Part shown: one piece after another, positions 59,916 to 64,000 of the stretch
Numbering within the stretch: position 1 is the first letter of the stretch
Layout of the letters: each line of letters begins with the position of its first letter
Source of the DNA: CATOSP01 sp965216155
Lineage (GTDB): Bacteria > Chloroflexota > Dehalococcoidia > Lucifugimonadales > UBA3495
NCBI GenBank assembly: GCA_965216155.1
Contig: CBDCFD010000007.1
Span: 1,240,001-1,304,000 of the forward strand
Length of the DNA stretch: 64,000 nucleotides
Direction of reading: 5' to 3'
Program-made: the position numbers and the translations under genes
The notes under the pieces: model-generated
Told to the model about the DNA's origin: nothing
The model's input: the letters and a program-made list of their open reading frames with translations, nothing else
Databases searched by the model: none

Positions 59916-61448
59916 TCAGTGTCTGAAGTGCCGTACTCCGGTGAAGACCATGGCAATCCCGTACTTGTTGGCGGCTTCGATGACTTCATCGTCGCGGATC
60001 GACCCCCCGGGCTGCACGATGGCGGCAATCCCGGCCTCAGCCGCAAGATCGATGTTGTCGGGGAAGGGGAAGAAGGCGTCCGACGCCAGCACGGCCCCTT
60101 GAGACTTCTCTCCGGCAATCCGGACAGACAGGTGAACGCTCACCACGCGGTTGGGTTGCCCGGCGCCCATTCCTACCAGGGTGCGGTCCTTGGCGAACAC
60201 GATGGCGTTGGACTTGATGTGTTTGCCGGCTTTCCAGGCAAAGGCCAAGTCGCTCAGCTCGCCCTCGGTGGGTTTGCGTTTGGTGACCGCCTCCCAGGCT
60301 GCGGGGTCTTCGTCTATCGCGTCTGGGGTCTGGACCAGCAGACCGCCGGTGATGGGCCTGATATCGTAGGCAAGCCCCCCTTGACCTTGGTCCACCGCCA
60401 GAATCCGCAGGTTCCTCTTTTTTTGCAGGATTTCCAACGCCTCCGGTTCGTAGCCGGGAGCAACCACGACTTCGTAGAACACCGGCCCCATAGCCTCGGC
60501 TGAGGCTGCGGTAACGGTGCGATTGAAACCCACTATACCGCCAAACGCGGAGACTGTGTCGCCTTCAAAGGCGCGGCGGTAGGCTTCGGTCTGGTCGGCA
60601 TGGCTGGCGAGCCCGCAGGGGTTGGCGTGCTTGATGACGGCAACCGTGGACTCCGCAAAATCGCTAACCACTCGCCAGGCGGCGTCGGCGTCCATAAGGT
60701 TGTTGTAGGAGAGTTCCCGCCCGTGTAATTGTCTGCCGTTGGCGATCCCGCCGGACGAACCACCCGCTGGCACGTACAGGGCCCCCTGCTGATGAGGGTT
60801 CTCACCGTAACGCAGCTTGGAGACCTGCCTGAGACCGATGGCCAGGTCTGGTGTCAGAGGGTCGTCAGCGTTGGCGGTTCCGGTAAGGTATCCGGTGACG
60901 GCGGCATCGTAGGTGGCCACATGACGGAATGCCTTGGCGGCCAGGCCCCTCCGGTCGTCCAGGCTCAGTCCGCCATTGGCCAGTTTCTCTCCCACCCATT
61001 CGTAGTCGTTCGGGTCCACGACCACCGCCACCGATGGAAAGTTCTTGGCCGCCGCCCGCAGCATCGCCGGGCCCCCAATGTCGATGTTCTCCAGGGCGTC
61101 GTCCAGCGTCGCGCCCGGCCTCGTGATGGTATCCACGAAGGGGTACAAATTAACCGCCACTAGGTTGATGAGGTCCATACCGTGCTTGGCGAGCTCGTCA
61201 AGGTGGTCCTGTGAGTCCCGCCGGGCCAGCAAGCCACCGTAAATTGTGGGGTGCAGGGTCTTCACCCTGCCGTCCAGTATCTCCGGAGACCCGGTAACAT
61301 CGGAGACCTGCCGCACCGGCAACCCTCCCTCCTGGGAGAGAGTGCTATGGGTCCCTCCGGTGCTTATCAACTCGAACCCGGAGGCGGCCAACTGACGGCC
61401 AAACTCTACGACTCCGCTCTTATCGTAAACGCTTAGAAGTGCTTTCAA
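59916..61448 (-). CDS. purH: Bifunctional AICAR formyltransferase/IMP cyclohydrolase
   Basis: This 510-residue enzyme does the last two steps to IMP. The N-terminal cyclohydrolase has ALLSVYDKSGVVEFGRQLA, ISTGGTHSTL and GRVKTLHPTIYGGLL. The C-terminal formyltransferase has the catalytic KHANPCGLA and LRYGENPHQQGALYV. The usual terminal sequence GVRHFRH is present. It follows purM by about 70 bases. Confidence 0.96.
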   Translation of the reverse strand: MKALLSVYDKSGVVEFGRQLAASGFELISTGGTHSTLSQEGGLPVRQVSDVTGSPEILDGRVKTLHPTIYGGLLARRDSQDHLDELAKHGMDLINLVAVNLYPFVDTITRPGATLDDALENIDIGGPAMLRAAAKNFPSVAVVVDPNDYEWVGEKLANGGLSLDDRRGLAAKAFRHVATYDAAVTGYLTGTANADDPLTPDLAIGLRQVSKLRYGENPHQQGALYVPAGGSSGGIANGRQLHGRELSYNNLMDADAAWRVVSDFAESTVAVIKHANPCGLASHADQTEAYRRAFEGDTVSAFGGIVGFNRTVTAASAEAMGPVFYEVVVAPGYEPEALEILQKKRNLRILAVDQGQGGLAYDIRPITGGLLVQTPDAIDEDPAAWEAVTKRKPTEGELSDLAFAWKAGKHIKSNAIVFAKDRTLVGMGAGQPNRVVSVHLSVRIAGEKSQGAVLASDAFFPFPDNIDLAAEAGIAAIVQPGGSIRDDEVIEAANKYGIAMVFTGVRHFRH

Positions 61449-61518
61449 ACTGTTTCCACCCTACGTTAGGAAGTTGGACCGGGACTTTATGTAAACCGCC
61501 CCTGATAAACTGGGTCTC

Positions 61519-62541
61519 CTATCCATCAGAAAACGTTACCCGGTCTTCGCCGTCCATCTCGATTATATCCCCTACCACGACGGCGTCGGGCACCTTCTCC
61601 TGGACCAGCGCAAGGTTGTCGTCACTGCAAATGGCCACCATGCCCAGTCCCATGTTGAACACCCGGTACATTTCGTCCGGGCTGACGTTTCCCACACGCT
61701 GGATGAGGTCGAAGATAGGAGGCACGGGCCATGAGCCTGTCCGGAACCGGGCGCTCAGGCCGACAGGGAGGACAGGAGGGACCTTTCCCGGAATCCCGCC
61801 CCCGGTGATGTGGGCCAACCCGTTGAGCAGCCCCAAAACCGGTCCCAGCAGCGGATAGTAACACCGGTGCCGGACAAGAAGCTCTTCTCCAAGCTGGTGA
61901 TTCAACTCATCGTAAAACCGGAACAGGACCGATGGGTCTTGGTCGATACCGAACACCCGGCGCACCAGGGAATACCCATTGGTGTGCAACCCGCTGGACG
62001 GTATCCCCACCAGATGGTCACCGGGCTCCACCGAGTCGCCGCTCAGGACGCCCTCGGCCTCCACGGCTCCAACCACGAAGCCGGCCAACTCCATCTCTCC
62101 CGGCCCGTACGTGCCGGGAAGTTGAGCGGTCTCGCCCCCGATCAGAGCGCACCCTACCTCTCGGCAGCCCCAGACGATGCCCCGCATGAGGGTATCCATC
62201 ATCTGCGCGTCCAGATGACTGAACGCCACATAGTCCAGGAAAAAAAGTGGCTTTGCGCCGCGAGTCAAGATGTCGTTGACATTGAGGGTCACCAGGTCCT
62301 GGCCGATGGACTCGTAATGGCCGAGGTGAGAGGCGATCTGTAGCTTGGTGCCCACACCGTCGGTACTGGCTACGAGTACCGGGTTGGTGTAACCGCTCAG
62401 GCGGTATAGTCCGGCAAAGTCACCGTCGGGGTTTAGGACTTCGGGGCCGTGGGTTGCCGTTGCGAAGGCCTTGATTCTCTCTTTGAGCGACCCAATGGCA
62501 TCCAGGTCGACGCCAGACGACCGGTAATCGGAAACGCTCAA
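61519..62541 (-). CDS. purM: Phosphoribosylformylglycinamidine cyclo-ligase
   Basis: This 340-residue enzyme makes AIR. It has ASTDGVGTKLQIASHLGHYE, DLVTLNVNDILTRGAKPLFF, LIGGETAQLPGTYGPGEMEL and HITGGGIPGKVPPVLP. All are signatures of PurM. It lies between purF and purH on the minus strand. Confidence 0.96.
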   Translation of the reverse strand: MSVSDYRSSGVDLDAIGSLKERIKAFATATHGPEVLNPDGDFAGLYRLSGYTNPVLVASTDGVGTKLQIASHLGHYESIGQDLVTLNVNDILTRGAKPLFFLDYVAFSHLDAQMMDTLMRGIVWGCREVGCALIGGETAQLPGTYGPGEMELAGFVVGAVEAEGVLSGDSVEPGDHLVGIPSSGLHTNGYSLVRRVFGIDQDPSVLFRFYDELNHQLGEELLVRHRCYYPLLGPVLGLLNGLAHITGGGIPGKVPPVLPVGLSARFRTGSWPVPPIFDLIQRVGNVSPDEMYRVFNMGLGMVAICSDDNLALVQEKVPDAVVVGDIIEMDGEDRVTFSDG

Positions 62542-62572
62542 CTGTCCCTACCTCCCAGCATGGACCGCCCCG

Positions 62573-64000
62573 TTAAGGGTTGACCGGGCCCGCCCCTGAG
62601 TCCTCCAGAATAAGCTTAGTCAGCTCCAACTGGACTGGCACCGGGTATTCCCCAGTGAAACAGGCGTTGCAGAAGCCGCCCTCCGCTTCTCCGACCACCT
62701 TCATGAGTCCTTTTACACTGAGATACCCAAGACTGTCCGAACCCGCGATGGTCTGGATCTCCGCAACGGTCTTGTTGGCCGCAATCAATTCTTGACGGCT
62801 GGCCATGTCAACACCCATGTAGCAGGGGTGCATGATCGGGGGCGCGCAGACCCGAAGGTGGACTTCCTTGGCCCCCGCCCGGCGCAGCAGCCTCACCACG
62901 TGGGGCGTCGTAGTGCCGCGCACGATGCTATCGTCTACCACCACCAACCGTTGCCCAGCGATCACGTCGGCCAGGGGGTTGAACTTCTGGCTCACACCCA
63001 GGTCGCGGGTACGCTGATCGGGCTCGATGAACGTGCGGCCGACGTACCGGTTCTTGACCAACCCTTCGCTAAAGGTGATACCCGATTCGCGGGCATAGCC
63101 TACCGCGGCGGCCGTGGACGAGTCCGGTATCCCGATCACTAGGTCGGCGTCCACCGGATGTTCACGGGCCAACTGGGCGCCCAATTCCTGACGCACCAGA
63201 TGCACCAATTTCCCGTCAAGGTTGCTGTCCGGCCGGGAGAAATAGATCAACTCGAAAACGCACAAAGCGCGCCGCCCCGAGTTCCGCGACCATGTGGTGG
63301 CGCGAAGCCCGCCGCCGTCTATGACTATCACTTCGCCCGGGGCCACCTCCCGGAGATACGTGGCGCCGAGATGGTCTAGGGCGCAACTTTCCGACGCTAT
63401 GACCCAACCCTCTCCCATTTTGCCCAGGCAAAGAGGACGGATACCCAGGGGATCGCGGGCGGCGATCAGGGTATCTCTGGTGAGGGCAACCATCGAGTAT
63501 GCACCTTCCAACTGGCGCATGCAGTGGAATACACGCTCCTCCCAGTTTCGTCCCGCGGCATTGGCAAGCAGGTAGGCAAGGACCTCGGAATCTGTGGTGG
63601 TGGTGAAAGCGCAACTCCAATCGCGCTGAAGTTGGTCTTTCAGCTGGGGCGAGTTGATGATGTTACCGTTGTTGGCGAGGGCCACCCGGCCCTGGTACCC
63701 GTCGACGAGGAGGGGTTGGGCGTTACATGCCTGGCTGCTGCCGGTGGTGGAGTAGCGGGTATGACCTATAGCGCGTTCGCCAACCAAAGCGTAGAAGTCG
63801 CGTTCACGGAAGACCTGGGTTACCAGGCCCATCTCCGTGTGAACATTGATGCCCTCGCCGTCACTTGACGCGATGCCGGCACTTTCCTGTCCGCGGTGCT
63901 GGAGGGCGAATAGGCCGAAGTAGGCTTGGAGACTAGCCTCTTCTCCCGGAGTAAAAACGCCGACGACACCGCACTCCTCTTTAGGGTGGTCAAATGCGCC
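62573..64000 (-). CDS. purF: Amidophosphoribosyltransferase, 5' end outside the window
   Basis: The enzyme starts purine synthesis from PRPP and glutamine. Its reading is open to the window edge. The N-terminal Cys nucleophile is visible in EECGVVGVFTPG, followed by LFALQHRGQESAGIA and RAIGHTRYSTTG. The PRPP loop reads VVVDDSIVRGTTT. Cysteines in MHPCYMGVDM and GFCNACFTGEYP fit the iron-sulfur type of B. subtilis, which is made as a propeptide. Probably fewer than 20 residues are missing. Confidence 0.95.
   Translation of the reverse strand, partial: GAFDHPKEECGVVGVFTPGEEASLQAYFGLFALQHRGQESAGIASSDGEGINVHTEMGLVTQVFRERDFYALVGERAIGHTRYSTTGSSQACNAQPLLVDGYQGRVALANNGNIINSPQLKDQLQRDWSCAFTTTTDSEVLAYLLANAAGRNWEERVFHCMRQLEGAYSMVALTRDTLIAARDPLGIRPLCLGKMGEGWVIASESCALDHLGATYLREVAPGEVIVIDGGGLRATTWSRNSGRRALCVFELIYFSRPDSNLDGKLVHLVRQELGAQLAREHPVDADLVIGIPDSSTAAAVGYARESGITFSEGLVKNRYVGRTFIEPDQRTRDLGVSQKFNPLADVIAGQRLVVVDDSIVRGTTTPHVVRLLRRAGAKEVHLRVCAPPIMHPCYMGVDMASRQELIAANKTVAEIQTIAGSDSLGYLSVKGLMKVVGEAEGGFCNACFTGEYPVPVQLELTKLILEDSGAGPVNP

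Overview
The window is high-GC bacterial chromosome with mostly single-copy housekeeping genes and no ribosomal RNA. Gene content fits a free-living Chloroflexota, perhaps the SAR202/Dehalococcoidia side: archaeal-type phosphoglycerate mutase, LL-diaminopimelate aminotransferase, a bifunctional phosphoglucose/phosphomannose isomerase, paired Uma2 genes, Thr/Pro-rich lipoproteins, an LLM flavin oxidoreductase, DUF3105 and oligopeptide ABC genes without ATPases. This placement is inference from gene content only.

Left end (1-3030): a decayed gene pair, an AAA/OLD-like ATPase followed by a DUF3226 (TOPRIM-like) protein, of a layout common in defence loci. The ATPase gene is split by a 1417-bp IS5-type element with a TTAG target duplication, and both genes carry frameshifts. 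The element's own transposase is broken by two short tandem duplications. Region 3223-12190: a Nudix hydrolase, then a secreted small protein, an OmpR-type response regulator, its histidine kinase, and a MacA/MacB-like export operon whose adaptor gene is broken while ATPase and permease are intact. Region 12100-15850: a patchwork of small genes, a trypsin-like lipoprotein and segmental duplications.

Region 16046-22230: a lone molybdenum hydroxylase large subunit, a thioredoxin-like lipoprotein with a CcdA partner, and a sodium:solute symporter controlled by a TPP riboswitch with a clear attenuator hairpin, very likely a thiamine or thiamine-precursor transporter. Region 22396-32546 (minus strand): a purine biosynthesis cluster (purD, purE, purB, purC, purS) with several unknown genes inside it, then guaA. 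A second purine cluster (purF, purM, purH) closes the window at 59916-64000. purL, purQ and purN are not present.

Region 32809-45746 (plus strand): tsaC, a CAP-domain protein, an odd prenyl synthase homologue, pgk, apgM, tpiA, miaA, dapF, two Uma2 genes, a HicAB-like pair, dapL and hflX. Three tRNA genes (Val, Leu, Arg) with a near-consensus promoter follow. Region 46507-54880: VOC protein, sugar isomerase, a heptamer minisatellite, an S41 peptidase, smpB, a gamma-carbonic anhydrase, an LLM oxidoreductase, a frameshifted HhH lipoprotein, a two-domain HYHYGP-motif protein and a short-chain dehydrogenase. Region 55104-59786: an oligopeptide-type ABC binding protein with two permeases, and a glycosyltransferase.

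A recurring theme is single-base frameshifts in otherwise conserved genes, often at homopolymers. Some may be assembly error; the IS insertion and the tandem duplications cannot be explained that way.
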